Of a stretch of DNA of 64,000 bases, positions 9,868 through 19,500 are shown in pieces (positions within the stretch are counted from its first letter, which is position 1; each line of letters begins with the position of its first letter). Under the pieces are notes generated by a model. That model was not told the DNA's origin. It did not search any database and saw nothing but the letters and a program-made list of their open reading frames with translations. Both the position numbers and the translations under genes were made by a program. The stretch is from positions 1 through 64,000 of the forward strand of contig JAJTCH010000004.1 of assembly GCA_021323225.1 (NCBI GenBank), read 5' to 3'. The DNA comes from Rickettsiaceae bacterium (lineage in GTDB: Bacteria > Pseudomonadota > Alphaproteobacteria > Rickettsiales > UBA1997).

Positions 9868-10471
9868 CTTCTTTATTTACTACCATCACCTTACAAATCA
9901 TATCTGGAACCGTGGCTTTTTTCTTGGTGATGATATTGGTTTGCAGCCAAAATAAAGCGATCACACCTAAAACCAGGTTAAACATATTTTCCGTTATAGC
10001 CTGATAAATACTAACGCTGTGAACCATTTGGTAAGCAAGAATATAGGCAACGAAAATCCAAGGGATTAGCGAGAGAAGATAATGCCAGAAGCTTTCAAAA
10101 ATAGTTAATTTTTCCCCGTCATTTTTTACGATCATTATTTTCATTAGCTTTTTACCAATAGTGCCGCGATATTTTGAGGCATTAAGCAAAATGTAATAAA
10201 CGGCTCCGGAAGCAAAAACCAGCAAGCAAAATATCAGGATTGATTTGAAAACCGAGTGCTGAACTAAGAAATTGATTCTCTCCGGATCTTTGCCGATAAA
10301 ATCACTTTCAAACTTAGTCTCAAAATCTTCCTTAAATTTTCTTATTTGCTCTCCAAGCCATAAATTACCAAGAAGCATCACCGCCACAACCCTGATTAAG
10401 TTAGCAATTAACACATCAATTGAATTGGCAAAGCCTCTTTTGAAACTGCCAGCATATTGAAATTCAGACAT
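9860..10471 (-). CDS. RDD family membrane protein
   Basis: The 203-residue protein has about four hydrophobic segments (near residues 17-35, 75-95, 125-150 and 160-180). The opening FKRGFANSIDVLIANLIR matches the RDD-family first helix (Arg...Asp), and the SKYRGTIGKKLMKIMIV segment matches its typical GxTxGKxxxxIxVV signature. RDD proteins are poorly characterised; some act as ion exchangers. The start codon overlaps the stop of the upstream GNAT gene by one base (TAATG), so the two are translationally coupled. Confidence 0.8.
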   Translation of the reverse strand: MSEFQYAGSFKRGFANSIDVLIANLIRVVAVMLLGNLWLGEQIRKFKEDFETKFESDFIGKDPERINFLVQHSVFKSILIFCLLVFASGAVYYILLNASKYRGTIGKKLMKIMIVKNDGEKLTIFESFWHYLLSLIPWIFVAYILAYQMVHSVSIYQAITENMFNLVLGVIALFWLQTNIITKKKATVPDMICKVMVVNKEAS

Positions 10472-10905
10472 TATATCTCCCTATAAAAATGAAAACCATT
10501 GACGACATATCCCTCACGGAAATAGAAAGAATGGGACTTGCTATTGGCAACATATGAATCAAGAGTTGAAGTTTTGCAGCCCAGATTTTTTCCTTCTTCA
10601 ATTATCCAATCAATCAGCAATTTGCCAACTCCTTTTGAGCGATAATTTTTATCAACCACAACATTATCCGGCTCAATATATTTACCGCACCATATTTTGG
10701 TGTTAACCCAAACTCCGCTTAGGCCAACACAATTTTCCCTGTCAAAAGCGCCGATCATTCTATAACCATTTTTGGTCATTGCTTTTAGCATTTGCTCATA
10801 ATCTTTCTTTTTTAATTTTGGATTTAGCTGTTTTAGCAACGGAAATTGTTGCAACATCTCCTGTAGAGACTTAATTTCTTTAACTTTAATCTGATGGTTT
10901 TTCAT
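10471..10905 (-). CDS. GNAT family N-acetyltransferase
   Basis: The 144-residue protein has a GNAT fold. The acetyl-CoA loop is visible in VVVDKNYRSKGVGKLLIDWI (about residues 82-101), matching R/Q-x-x-G-x-G/A, and the late strand SFYFREGY fits the conserved aromatic-Gly-Phe region. The substrate cannot be named. It is the first gene of a coupled pair with the RDD membrane protein and starts 19 bases from the divergent cysQ. Confidence 0.85.
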   Translation of the reverse strand: MKNHQIKVKEIKSLQEMLQQFPLLKQLNPKLKKKDYEQMLKAMTKNGYRMIGAFDRENCVGLSGVWVNTKIWCGKYIEPDNVVVDKNYRSKGVGKLLIDWIIEEGKNLGCKTSTLDSYVANSKSHSFYFREGYVVNGFHFYREI

Positions 10906-10924
10906 ATAATTTTAGAAACTCAAA

Positions 10925-11743
10925 ATGGCTGAAGCGGCCGCTAAAAAGGCGGATATTCTTAATCAATCACAAATTAAAGCAATAGTTAAAACTGCCCTTG
11001 AGGCCGGTGAAATCGCCATGTCGCATTTTGGCAGCAAAAATTTGGATGTTAAAAAAAAGGCCGATAATTCTCCCCTAACAATTGCCGATTCTTTGATTAG
11101 CGATTTGATTTTTTCGGAGCTGGAAAAAATTGCTCCGCATATTCCGGTAATTTGTGAAGAACGGCAAAATCGTGATTTTGATAATGGAATTTTTTGGCTG
11201 ATTGATCCAATTGATGGCACCAGCAGCTTTGCCAATAGTGATGCAGAATTCACCATAAATATTGCTTTGATTAAAAACCAAAAACCGGTTTTTGGCTTAA
11301 TTTATGCTCCGGCAATTCCAGGATTGCCATTTTATTACACCAATGAAAATGGTGATTTGATTAAATATAACGCAAAAAATCAGACGGGTGAAATTTTTAT
11401 TCCGCAAAAAAAATCTACAAATGATTTTGCAATAATCGCCAGCAAGAGAAGTGCTGATAAAGATATTCTGGAACATTTTCATGCCGTAAAAAACCATGAT
11501 TGGAAAAAAGAAGATAAATTGATTTCAGTTTTAAAATGCTCTTCATCACTCAAATTTTTGTATCTAATTGAAGGAAGAGTAGATTTATATTTGCATCTAA
11601 GAAGATCGATGGAATGGGATATAGCAGCTGGTCATGCCTTGCTTTTAGCTGCGGGAGGAAAAATTGAGGATTTAGATGGAGAAGAGTTTTTGTATGGAAA
11701 AGCTGGCCTGGTTAACAAAGGGTTTTTGGCCAGCCTTTCTTAG
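10925..11743 (+). CDS. cysQ: 3'(2'),5'-bisphosphate nucleotidase, CysQ type
   Basis: The 272-residue protein belongs to the inositol monophosphatase superfamily. Both metal-binding signatures are present: the acidic CEERQ motif (EE at about residue 78) and WLIDPIDGTSSFANSD (about residues 92-107). The second signature lies near the C-terminus as MEWDIAAGHALLLAAGG. CysQ removes the 3'-phosphate of PAP from sulfate assimilation or from acyl-carrier-protein maturation. Related inositol-phosphatase activities cannot be excluded from sequence alone. An intrinsic terminator follows directly. Confidence 0.88.
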   Translation: MAEAAAKKADILNQSQIKAIVKTALEAGEIAMSHFGSKNLDVKKKADNSPLTIADSLISDLIFSELEKIAPHIPVICEERQNRDFDNGIFWLIDPIDGTSSFANSDAEFTINIALIKNQKPVFGLIYAPAIPGLPFYYTNENGDLIKYNAKNQTGEIFIPQKKSTNDFAIIASKRSADKDILEHFHAVKNHDWKKEDKLISVLKCSSSLKFLYLIEGRVDLYLHLRRSMEWDIAAGHALLLAAGGKIEDLDGEEFLYGKAGLVNKGFLASLS

Positions 11744-11747
11744 AACT

Positions 11748-11777
11748 AAGGTCGGCATTACAAATGCCGACCTTTTT
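11748..11777 (+). terminator. Intrinsic terminator after cysQ
   Basis: AAGGTCGGCATT, the loop ACAA and ATGCCGACCTTTTT form a strong GC-containing hairpin followed by a T run, four bases past the cysQ stop. The permease gene converges from the other side, and the mirrored hairpin may serve it too, with a poorer U tract. Confidence 0.85.
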
Positions 11778-11783
11778 AAATTC

Positions 11784-13163
11784 TTATTTCTTATTAAGCG
11801 GACTATTTCTGTAGCTGTAAGAGAAATAAATGATCAAACCAATTACAGACCAAATCAAAAATGGTTTGCCGGTTTCTAAAAGCAGATTATAGATCAAATA
11901 TCCGCAAGTCAAAACTGCCATTGGCGCAACCACATTAACTGCCGGACATCTAAATGGTCTGGCTAGATCAGGTCTGGTTTTTCTAAGCACCATCACACCA
12001 ACCGCTACAACCACAAAGGCAAATAAAGTGCCAAGAGATGTCATGTGACCCAAAGTGTGGATTGGGGTTAAGCCGGAAGTTAAAGCCACAGCAAAAGCAA
12101 CGATGATAGCACTAATATATGGAGTGTTAAATCTTGGATGAATTTTATTGAAGAAGCCTGGAATCAATTTGTCCCTAGACATCACAAAGAAAATTCTAGA
12201 TTGGCCATACATCAACACTAGAAGCACTGTTGTCATACCGGTAATAGCGCCAACTGCAACTAATGCTGAACCAATATTGCTACCATTAATGCGAAGTGCA
12301 AAAGCTAAAGGCTCGGCATTATCCAATAATTTATAATCAGCAATACCAGTTAAAACCAAAGCTACCGCAACATAAAGCAAGGCACTGATTGCTAATGAAC
12401 CAATGATACCAATTGGCAAATCGCGTTTAGGATTTTTACATTCTTCAGCAGCAGTAGCTACAGCATCAAAACCGATATAGGCAAAGAATATTGTTGCCGC
12501 ACCCAAGAAAATGCCATGGATACCGAAAGGCATAAAATCAATCCAGTTTGTGGTCTTAACCATTGGAGTTGCAACAACCAAAAAGATAAAAATAGCGGTT
12601 AATTTAACACCAACCAAAATGCGGTTGAAAACTACGCTTTCTTTAGTGCCACGAATCAAAAGAAGACCAATGAATAAAGCAATGAGAACTGCAGGAAGAT
12701 TAATAATCCCACCATCAGCAGGAGTTTTGATCAGATATTCCGGCAAGTGAATTCCACCCGTATTAAGAATACCAACCATATAGCCGGACCAACCAGAAGC
12801 AACGGTTGCAGCCCCAACACCATATTCCAAAATCAAGCCCCAGCCAACAAGCCAGGCAAGAAATTCGCCAATAACAGCGTAAGTATAAGTATAAGCACTT
12901 CCAGAGGCTGGAACCATAGAAGCAAGTTCAGCATAAGCTAGTGCAGCAAAAGCACAGGCAAAAGCAGAGAATAGATAAGAAAGGGAAATTGCAGGGCCAG
13001 CATATTTAGCGGCACCAATTCCAGTTAACACAAAAATACCGGTTCCGATTGTACAACCGATACCAAGCAAAATTAGATCAACCGCCCCTAAACTTTTCTT
13101 TAGGGAAGAATGCTCTACATTATCAATGATTTCATTGATGTTTTTTGTTCGAAATAAATTCAT
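11784..13163 (-). CDS. APC superfamily amino acid permease
   Basis: I placed the start at the ATG at 13163 (MNLFRTKNINEI), preceded by AAGGACT as a ribosome-binding site; the frame stays open further upstream but without such a signal. The ~459-residue protein has about 12 membrane helices. The first one holds the substrate-site pattern GIGCTIGTGIFVLTG characteristic of APC transporters, and the text LAYAELASMVPASGSAYTYTY follows. It resembles the YfnA/cationic amino acid transporter group of proton-coupled importers. It lies divergent to cstA, so both uptake genes share a 141-base control region. Confidence 0.9.
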   Translation of the reverse strand: MNLFRTKNINEIIDNVEHSSLKKSLGAVDLILLGIGCTIGTGIFVLTGIGAAKYAGPAISLSYLFSAFACAFAALAYAELASMVPASGSAYTYTYAVIGEFLAWLVGWGLILEYGVGAATVASGWSGYMVGILNTGGIHLPEYLIKTPADGGIINLPAVLIALFIGLLLIRGTKESVVFNRILVGVKLTAIFIFLVVATPMVKTTNWIDFMPFGIHGIFLGAATIFFAYIGFDAVATAAEECKNPKRDLPIGIIGSLAISALLYVAVALVLTGIADYKLLDNAEPLAFALRINGSNIGSALVAVGAITGMTTVLLVLMYGQSRIFFVMSRDKLIPGFFNKIHPRFNTPYISAIIVAFAVALTSGLTPIHTLGHMTSLGTLFAFVVVAVGVMVLRKTRPDLARPFRCPAVNVVAPMAVLTCGYLIYNLLLETGKPFLIWSVIGLIIYFSYSYRNSPLNKK

Positions 13164-13239
13164 ATTAGTCCTTATGAAGTTGATATGACTTTGCCAGATT
13201 TTGGCAAGAACTTGCCATTCTAGAAGCATCAATATCTTA

Positions 13240-13269
13240 TTGACAAGTTTTTTGTTCACACAATACTTA
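13240..13269 (+). promoter_or_regulatory. Candidate sigma-70 promoter for cstA
   Basis: TTGACA at 13240-13245 is a perfect -35 box. An 18-base spacer leads to TACTTA at 13264-13269 as a possible -10, giving a short leader before the cstA ATG at 13305. The -10 match is only partial. Confidence 0.4.
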
Positions 13270-13304
13270 TCGTACAAACCAATCTAAATTAAAAATCCCT
13301 TCAA

Positions 13305-15335
13305 ATGTCTAAACCACTCACTCCATGGCGCATCACCCTGTGGATTATTATCTCTCTTTTCGGAGCCTCCTCTTTTGCTTTCATTGGATTTTTCAGGGGT
13401 GAAACCATTAGCAGTTTATGGATAATCACCGCAGCAGTTTGCACTTATTTGATCGGATATCGCTTCTACTCCGCCTGGGTTTGCGCCAAAGTTTTAACCA
13501 TTAACCCACAAAGAAAAACTCCGGCGGAAAAATTCCGCGATGGCAGGGATTATGAACCAACAAATAAATGGATAGTTTTCGGCCATCATTTCGCAGCCAT
13601 TGCTGGCCCCGGTCCATTGATTGGTCCTACCCTTGCCGCCCAATTCGGCTATTTGCCTTCAATGTTATGGATATTGATTGGATCAGTGATTGGCGGCTGT
13701 GTCCAGGATTTGGTCATTTTGTTTTTCTCAGTGCGCCATGACGGAAAAACTCTCTGTCAAATGGCAAAAGATGAGCTAGGAAAATTCGGAGGTTTTGCTG
13801 CAATCACCGGCATTATGCTAATTATGATTATTCTGATTTCCGTTTTAGGATTGGTTGTAGTCAATGCGATGAAACACAGCGCTTGGGCTACCTCAACCGT
13901 CTTCTTCACTATTCCGATCGCCGTCTTTATCGGCATTTATATGAGATTTTTTAGACCCGGTGCAGTTTTAGAAGCCTCAATTTTAGGCTTTGCTTTATTG
14001 ATTTTAGCAGTTTTTGGCGGCAAATGGATTGGTGAAAGCGCTTTGCTAAAACCTTTATTTGAGTATGACGGCAAAACTTTAGCTTTTTCCATCATGGTTT
14101 ATGGATTTGTGGCGGCAGTTCTGCCAGTTTGGATGCTTCTTGCTCCACGAGATTACCTCTCAACCTTTTTAAAACTCGGCACAATCAGCTTGCTAGCAAT
14201 TGCAATAATTGCTTTGCACCCTGAAATCAAAATGCCCGCCTTTACTCAATTTACCAACGGAGACGGCCCGATTTTTGCCGGCAAAATTTTCCCATTCGTT
14301 TTCATCACCATTGCTTGCGGGGCAATTTCCGGCTTTCATTCACTGATTGCATCTGGCACAACTCCCAAATTAATTTCCAATGAAAAAGATATTAGAATGG
14401 TCGGCTATGGCTCAATGATTCTAGAATCTTTCGTGGCATTAATGGCGTTAATTGCCGCTTGCATTATGGAACCAGGAACTTTCTTTGCCATTAACAGCCC
14501 AGCAGGAATAGTTGGCAAAACCGCAGCGGAAGCGGTGCAAACCATCAATAGCTGGGGCTTTTCCGTTTCCTTGGCAGAAATGGAGCATTTAGCAAAACAA
14601 ATCGGGGAAGAAACATTATTTAACAGAACCGGAGGCGCACCTTCTTTGGCAGTTGGCATGGCAACAATTTTCAGCAAAACTTTTGGCGATGGCCTGCTTT
14701 CAATCTGGTATCACTTCATTATCATGTTTGAAGCCGTGTTTATTTTAACCACATTAGATGCCGGAACCAGAGTTTGCCGCTTCATGTTGCAAGATGTGTT
14801 AGGCGGATTTTATAAACCACTTGGCAGAACTTCCTGGTATCCTTCAGTTTTACTAACCAGCCTTATGGTTGTTAGCGCCTGGGGATATTTTTTATATAAT
14901 GGCGTAATCGATCCAAATGGCGGAGTAAATATTTTATGGCCGCTTTTTGGCATCGCCAATCAAATCCTGGCAGCAATGGCTTTGGCAATTGCCACGGTGA
15001 TGATTATCAAATCCAGAAAATTCAAATATTTTTGGGTAACAATTTTGCCCCTAGCCTGGCTTTCCACTTCCACTCTAACTGCCGCTTGGCAAAAATTATT
15101 CTCTGATAATGTCAGAATTGGACTACTTGCTGGCGCTAGAGACTTACAAAATAAATTCCAAAATAATCTTTTGCCGGAAGAAAAAATGGCTCTAGCTCCA
15201 AAACTAATTTTAAATCAATATGTAGTTGCCGGCCTCACCGCCTTTTTTGCGCTGCTGCTTTTAGTAGTAATTTTTGATATGACCAGAATTGTAATTAAGA
15301 AATATAAATTGAGACATGTGGAAGAAACTCTTTAA
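13305..15335 (+). CDS. cstA: Carbon starvation protein CstA family transporter
   Basis: The 676-residue polytopic membrane protein has the CstA hallmarks: DGRDYEPTNKWIVFGHHFAAIAGPGPLIGP near residue 80 (seen as two adjoining motifs) and PSMLWILIGSVIGG soon after. CstA/BtsT proteins import pyruvate or peptides, and CstA is induced by carbon shortage in enterics. The gene overlaps the next small gene by 20 bases, and that partner is the one normally found with cstA, so the pair is confidently an operon. A divergent amino-acid permease suggests a small uptake locus for peptides, amino acids or pyruvate. Confidence 0.95.
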   Translation: MSKPLTPWRITLWIIISLFGASSFAFIGFFRGETISSLWIITAAVCTYLIGYRFYSAWVCAKVLTINPQRKTPAEKFRDGRDYEPTNKWIVFGHHFAAIAGPGPLIGPTLAAQFGYLPSMLWILIGSVIGGCVQDLVILFFSVRHDGKTLCQMAKDELGKFGGFAAITGIMLIMIILISVLGLVVVNAMKHSAWATSTVFFTIPIAVFIGIYMRFFRPGAVLEASILGFALLILAVFGGKWIGESALLKPLFEYDGKTLAFSIMVYGFVAAVLPVWMLLAPRDYLSTFLKLGTISLLAIAIIALHPEIKMPAFTQFTNGDGPIFAGKIFPFVFITIACGAISGFHSLIASGTTPKLISNEKDIRMVGYGSMILESFVALMALIAACIMEPGTFFAINSPAGIVGKTAAEAVQTINSWGFSVSLAEMEHLAKQIGEETLFNRTGGAPSLAVGMATIFSKTFGDGLLSIWYHFIIMFEAVFILTTLDAGTRVCRFMLQDVLGGFYKPLGRTSWYPSVLLTSLMVVSAWGYFLYNGVIDPNGGVNILWPLFGIANQILAAMALAIATVMIIKSRKFKYFWVTILPLAWLSTSTLTAAWQKLFSDNVRIGLLAGARDLQNKFQNNLLPEEKMALAPKLILNQYVVAGLTAFFALLLLVVIFDMTRIVIKKYKLRHVEETL

Positions 15336-15504
15336 CTTCAAACTATTTCCTGAATTCTCTCAATTGCTGAGCGCAGAGAAGCGTTATCAAAAATATCTTG
15401 AACATTTTTACCGCGAACATCCCGACCAAACTCCACTTAGTAAAAGGAAATTTTTCTCTCAAAAAGAGCAAGAAAAATGGAATGGAATTAATCGTTGCTG
15501 CTAA
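15316..15504 (+). CDS. CstA-associated small protein (YbdD/YjiX, DUF466 family)
   Basis: The 62-residue protein matches the E. coli YbdD/YjiX family: it has a Tyr-x-x-Tyr-x-x-His segment (KYLEHFYREHP), the family core HPDQTPLSKRKFF, and ends in Arg-Cys-Cys. These small proteins always neighbour cstA/btsT genes and are needed for transporter function in some species. The start overlaps the end of cstA by 20 bases, which suggests coupled translation. Its last 17 bases overlap the convergent rlmJ gene. Confidence 0.93.
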   Translation: MWKKLFNFKLFPEFSQLLSAEKRYQKYLEHFYREHPDQTPLSKRKFFSQKEQEKWNGINRCC

Positions 15505-16339
15505 ATTTCTCTAACAAAACCTTGCCTCGATTTTTCTCTAAATAATTTAAAATCAAAGGCAGACTAAGAGACAATTTTTCATCTAACTGGTAAGGCGGAT
15601 TAACCACAATCATTCCACAACCTTTAAAACCTTCCTTGATATTCTGATCAATCACAAGCTCAGATCGCAGCATTTTTTCTATTCCCAAATTTTTCATCTT
15701 TCGCCAAAAATCATCGGCAGATTTTTCTCCAACAAGCGGATACCAAATCAGATAAATTCCGGTGGCAAATCTTTTATAACCTTCTTTCAAATATTTAATC
15801 ACGGAAGAAAAATCATCCTGCGCAAAACCTTTTTCAAAAGGCGGATCAATCAATATCAGTCCTCTTTTTATTAACGGCGGAAGATGCGATTTTAAAAGCA
15901 AATATCCATCTTGATTAAGAGTTTGAACTTTTTTATTGCCAGCAAAATTTCTTTTTAAAAGCAAAAAATCCTGCGGATGAAGCTCAGCAAAAATTGCTTT
16001 ATCTTGCTCACGCAAAAATTGTTTTATGATTTGCGGTGAGCCAGGGTAAGTCTTGATTTCTCCCTGGTTTAGCTGATTGAATCTTCTAACGATATTAAGG
16101 TAATTTCTAAAAAGGGGATGAGTATTTGGCGCTTCTAAAATCCTTAAAATTCCATCTTTATATTCAGCAGTTTTATTGGCCAAATCCGATGTCAGATCAT
16201 ATTTCCCAATCCCTGAATGGGTATCAATCACAAAAAACGGAGCTTCCTTTTCCTGCAATTTTTCTAAGCATAAACACAAAATAAAATGCTTAAAAACATC
16301 AGCAAAATTGCCAGCATGATAGAGGTGGTGGTAGTTCAT
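15488..16339 (-). CDS. rlmJ: 23S rRNA (adenine-2030-N6)-methyltransferase RlmJ
   Basis: The 283-residue protein starts MNYHHLYHAGNFADVFKH, the signature N-terminus of RlmJ (ComJ/YhiR). The catalytic motif for N6-adenine methylation appears as LILIDPPFEKG (a D-P-P-F/Y motif) near residue 158, and VIDTHSGIGKYDL matches the SAM-binding region. It methylates A2030 in 23S rRNA of E. coli. The start is an ATG at 16339, and 181 bases, mostly a palindromic repeat, separate it from the end of ileS on the same strand. Confidence 0.95.
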   Translation of the reverse strand: MNYHHLYHAGNFADVFKHFILCLCLEKLQEKEAPFFVIDTHSGIGKYDLTSDLANKTAEYKDGILRILEAPNTHPLFRNYLNIVRRFNQLNQGEIKTYPGSPQIIKQFLREQDKAIFAELHPQDFLLLKRNFAGNKKVQTLNQDGYLLLKSHLPPLIKRGLILIDPPFEKGFAQDDFSSVIKYLKEGYKRFATGIYLIWYPLVGEKSADDFWRKMKNLGIEKMLRSELVIDQNIKEGFKGCGMIVVNPPYQLDEKLSLSLPLILNYLEKNRGKVLLEKFSSND

Positions 16340-16379
16340 TTGTTTATGAGATTAAACAGATAGATCTTTATTGGTTTTG

Positions 16380-16492
16380 TCTGGATTGCCGCGTCGCTCC
16401 GCTCCTCGCAATGACGATGTTGGAAATTTATACACAATTCTTAAAACCGTCATTGCGAGGAGCGTGCGAAGCCAGCGACGCGGCAATCCAGA
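16380..16492. repeat. Palindromic element, copy 1
   Basis: The left arm at 16380-16416 begins TCTGGATTGCCGCGTCGCT, and its imperfect inverted copy at 16448-16492 ends in GGCAATCCAGA. The right arm has eight extra bases in its middle. The ~31-base centre is AT-rich. The element is GC-rich against AT-rich surroundings, lies between rlmJ and ileS, and is related to the copy at 37267-37377. It looks like a non-autonomous palindromic repeat of the kind known from Rickettsiales; no transposase is visible. Confidence 0.9.
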
Positions 16493-16520
16493 AAAGTTTC
16501 AGTTTACAAAAATCATAAAA

Positions 16521-19500
16521 CTAATTCAAATCCTTCCAAACCTTTTCAGTGGTGAATGGCAGTAGAGGAGCACATGCCTCACACATCGTAATCAAAATGG
16601 TGAATAATGTGTTATAGGCCTGGATTTTGTCCTCATCAATTTCTGATTTCCAGAATCTTTGGCGGCTTCTTCTAATATACCAATTATTCAGAACTTCAAA
16701 AAATTGAACAAATTCATGACAGGCAGTTGGCGTGTCGTAATTTTGCATCGCCTCATCAATTTTTTTCACTGCAAATTTCAGCTTCGCCAAAATGTAACGA
16801 TCCATGATATTGGTAACCGAACTGTGAAAACCAAGCCTCTCTGCCTTTATTCCATCTGAATTGGCATATAAACAAAAGAAGTTATGGGCATTGATAAGCG
16901 GCTTAATTGCAATACGCAAAGTATCTTTTATAGCCTTGCCTTCTTTATCAATTCTCAATTCTTGACCTTTCATGACTGGCTGCGAGATCATATAAAACCT
17001 CATCGCATCCGATCCATAGGTGGAAAAAATTTCTACCGGATCGGCATAATTTTTTAGCCTTTTGGATAATTTTTGCGAATTTTCATCCAGAATTGTGCCG
17101 TGACAAATAACATTTTTAAATGGAGGTTTGTCAAATAAAGCGGTTGATAGAACCATCAAAGTATAAAACCAACCACGGGTTTGTGCCAAATATTCCGTGA
17201 TAAAATCTGCCGGAAAATTATTTTCAAACCAATCGCGATTTTCAAAAGGATAATGAGCTTGAGCAAAAGGCATGGAACCGCTTTCAAACCAACAATCAAG
17301 CACATCGGTAACGCGCGCCATTTTTGATTTGCCGGATTTATCATCCGGATTTGGTCTGGTTAATTCATCAATAAATGGCCGGTGCAAATTGACTTTTCCT
17401 TCTTTATCTCTTGGCAATTTACCAAAATCTTTTTCCAACTCTTCCAAACTTCCATAAACATCAATTCTTGGAAATTCAGGATTGTCGCTTCTCCAAACCG
17501 GCACTGGGCAACCCCAAAAACGATTCCTGGAAATTGACCAATCGCGCGCGCCTTCCAACCATTTGCCGAATTGTCCGTCACGAATATTTTCTGGAATCCA
17601 ATTGATGCCACGCGGGCTGTATTTGATATAATCCGGCCGTTGTTTTTCGTAATAATATTCTTCGTAATGTTTGGTTTTGCTGCCTTTCGGATTTTGCGAG
17701 ATTTTTTTCTCAATCAAAGCGAATCCAAGTTTCTCAGCAATTTTTTGTGAAGCTTCATTTTTAGAAACTGTCGCCAGCGCAACTTTTTTAACCGGATAAT
17801 TTTCAAACGCCATTTGAATCATCTCTGCTGATGCTTCAGTAGCATAACCCTTCCCTTCACCATCTTTGGTAAAAGCATAAGAAATTTCAATTGCACCCTT
17901 ATCAAAATCCTCCTGATTGTGGTCGTAAAAACACCAACCAATCATCCCGATAAAATTTCCACCATCTTTTTCAAACAGCATATATCGTGGCAAATTAAAG
18001 CTCTCCAACTGCCTCTTATAATATTTCAGCGCCTCGATAGAATCTTCCTTATCAAAAACCTGTTTATCTAGAAAATAGTGATTTCTCCTCACATATTCAT
18101 TACCCAGAATTTTTTCATGAATTAAATCAAGATCTTCGTCGCTTACTAAACGGCCTTTGAGCCTTGCAGTTTCAAATTTCAAACCACGATTTAACTCGCA
18201 CATGCGATCTTTAAAATCCGTAACTTTTACATACCAGGAAGGTAAGGCTTTATAAATTAAAGGCGTGTCCGTTCTCCAGCAATGAGGATAATTGTGGAAA
18301 TATTGCTCGGTTTTTAACCAAGCGCTAGTTGATTTGAGATATTTGATTATGTCGTCGTTAGTTTCAAAAACTTGTCGATGTTTCAGAGATAAATTTTCTA
18401 AATCAAAAATTTCCGAGGTGAATTTCCCACCTTCATCAACCGGGCAAAGCGTCGGAATTCCATTAACCTTTGAAAGCAATTGGTCATCTTCACCAAATCC
18501 TGGCGCGATGTGGACAATGCCGGTTCCATCTTCAGTAGAAACAAAGTCACCATGAAGAATAGAAAAACAATTTGGGTTATTTTTTACTTTTTCTTGTTCA
18601 GAAAAATAAGGAAAGAGCGGTTTGTAATTTAACTTTAAAAGCATTTCGCCTTTAAAGTTTTTTATAGTTTCAAATTCTCCAAATTCCTTTTTGTATTTTT
18701 CCAACGCATTTTCAGCAAGGACGTAAATTTCTCCATTATTAGCTGATGGAAATATTGCAACATAGTCAATATTTTGTCCGACCGCTAAAGCTAGATTTGA
18801 TGGCAAAGTCCAAGGAGTGGTCGTCCAGGCAAGTATAAAAACTTTATCAATATCGGATTTCTTTAAAAACTCCGGCATCTGTTGTAACTCAAACTTCACT
18901 GTCACCGCCTTACTTTCTTTCCTGCGATAAGCATTATCCATCCTTGTTTCAAAATTCGATAATGGAGTTTGACAGGCCCAAGAATAAGGAACGACGCGCA
19001 AATCTTCATACATCAAACCTTTTTTATGAAGCTCTTTGAAGGCCCATAAAACTGATTCCATATAGTTAACATCCATGGTTTTATAGCCGCCGTCAAAATC
19101 AACCCAGCGCCCTTGCCTGCTCACATAATTCTTCCACTCACCGGCATATTTCATGACTGATTTTTTGCAGGCTTCGTTAAATTTTTCTATGCCATATTCT
19201 TTAATGGCGATTTGCCCGGAAACGCCCAGTTCTTTTTCAACTTCCATTTCCACCGGCAAACCGTGAGTGTCCCAACCAAATTTGCGCTCAACTTTTTTGC
19301 CTTTCATGGCTTGATATCTGGCAAAAATATCTTTGATATAGCCAGTTAGCAAATGGCCGTAATGCGGCAAGCCGTTGGCAAATGGCGGGCCATCATAGAA
19401 AACAAATTCATTTTTTTTATGGGAATGGGTAACACAATCTCCCCTAACGCAACAGCTGGCTGGAGAAGTGTTATCTCCTTCATCTGAATCTTCTTCCTGG

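Noticed and set aside
16371-16565. Open frame across palindromic copy 1 (GLPRRSAPRND type text)
   Set aside because: It is the translation of the repeat itself, begins and ends in non-coding DNA, and such text recurs wherever the repeat lies.
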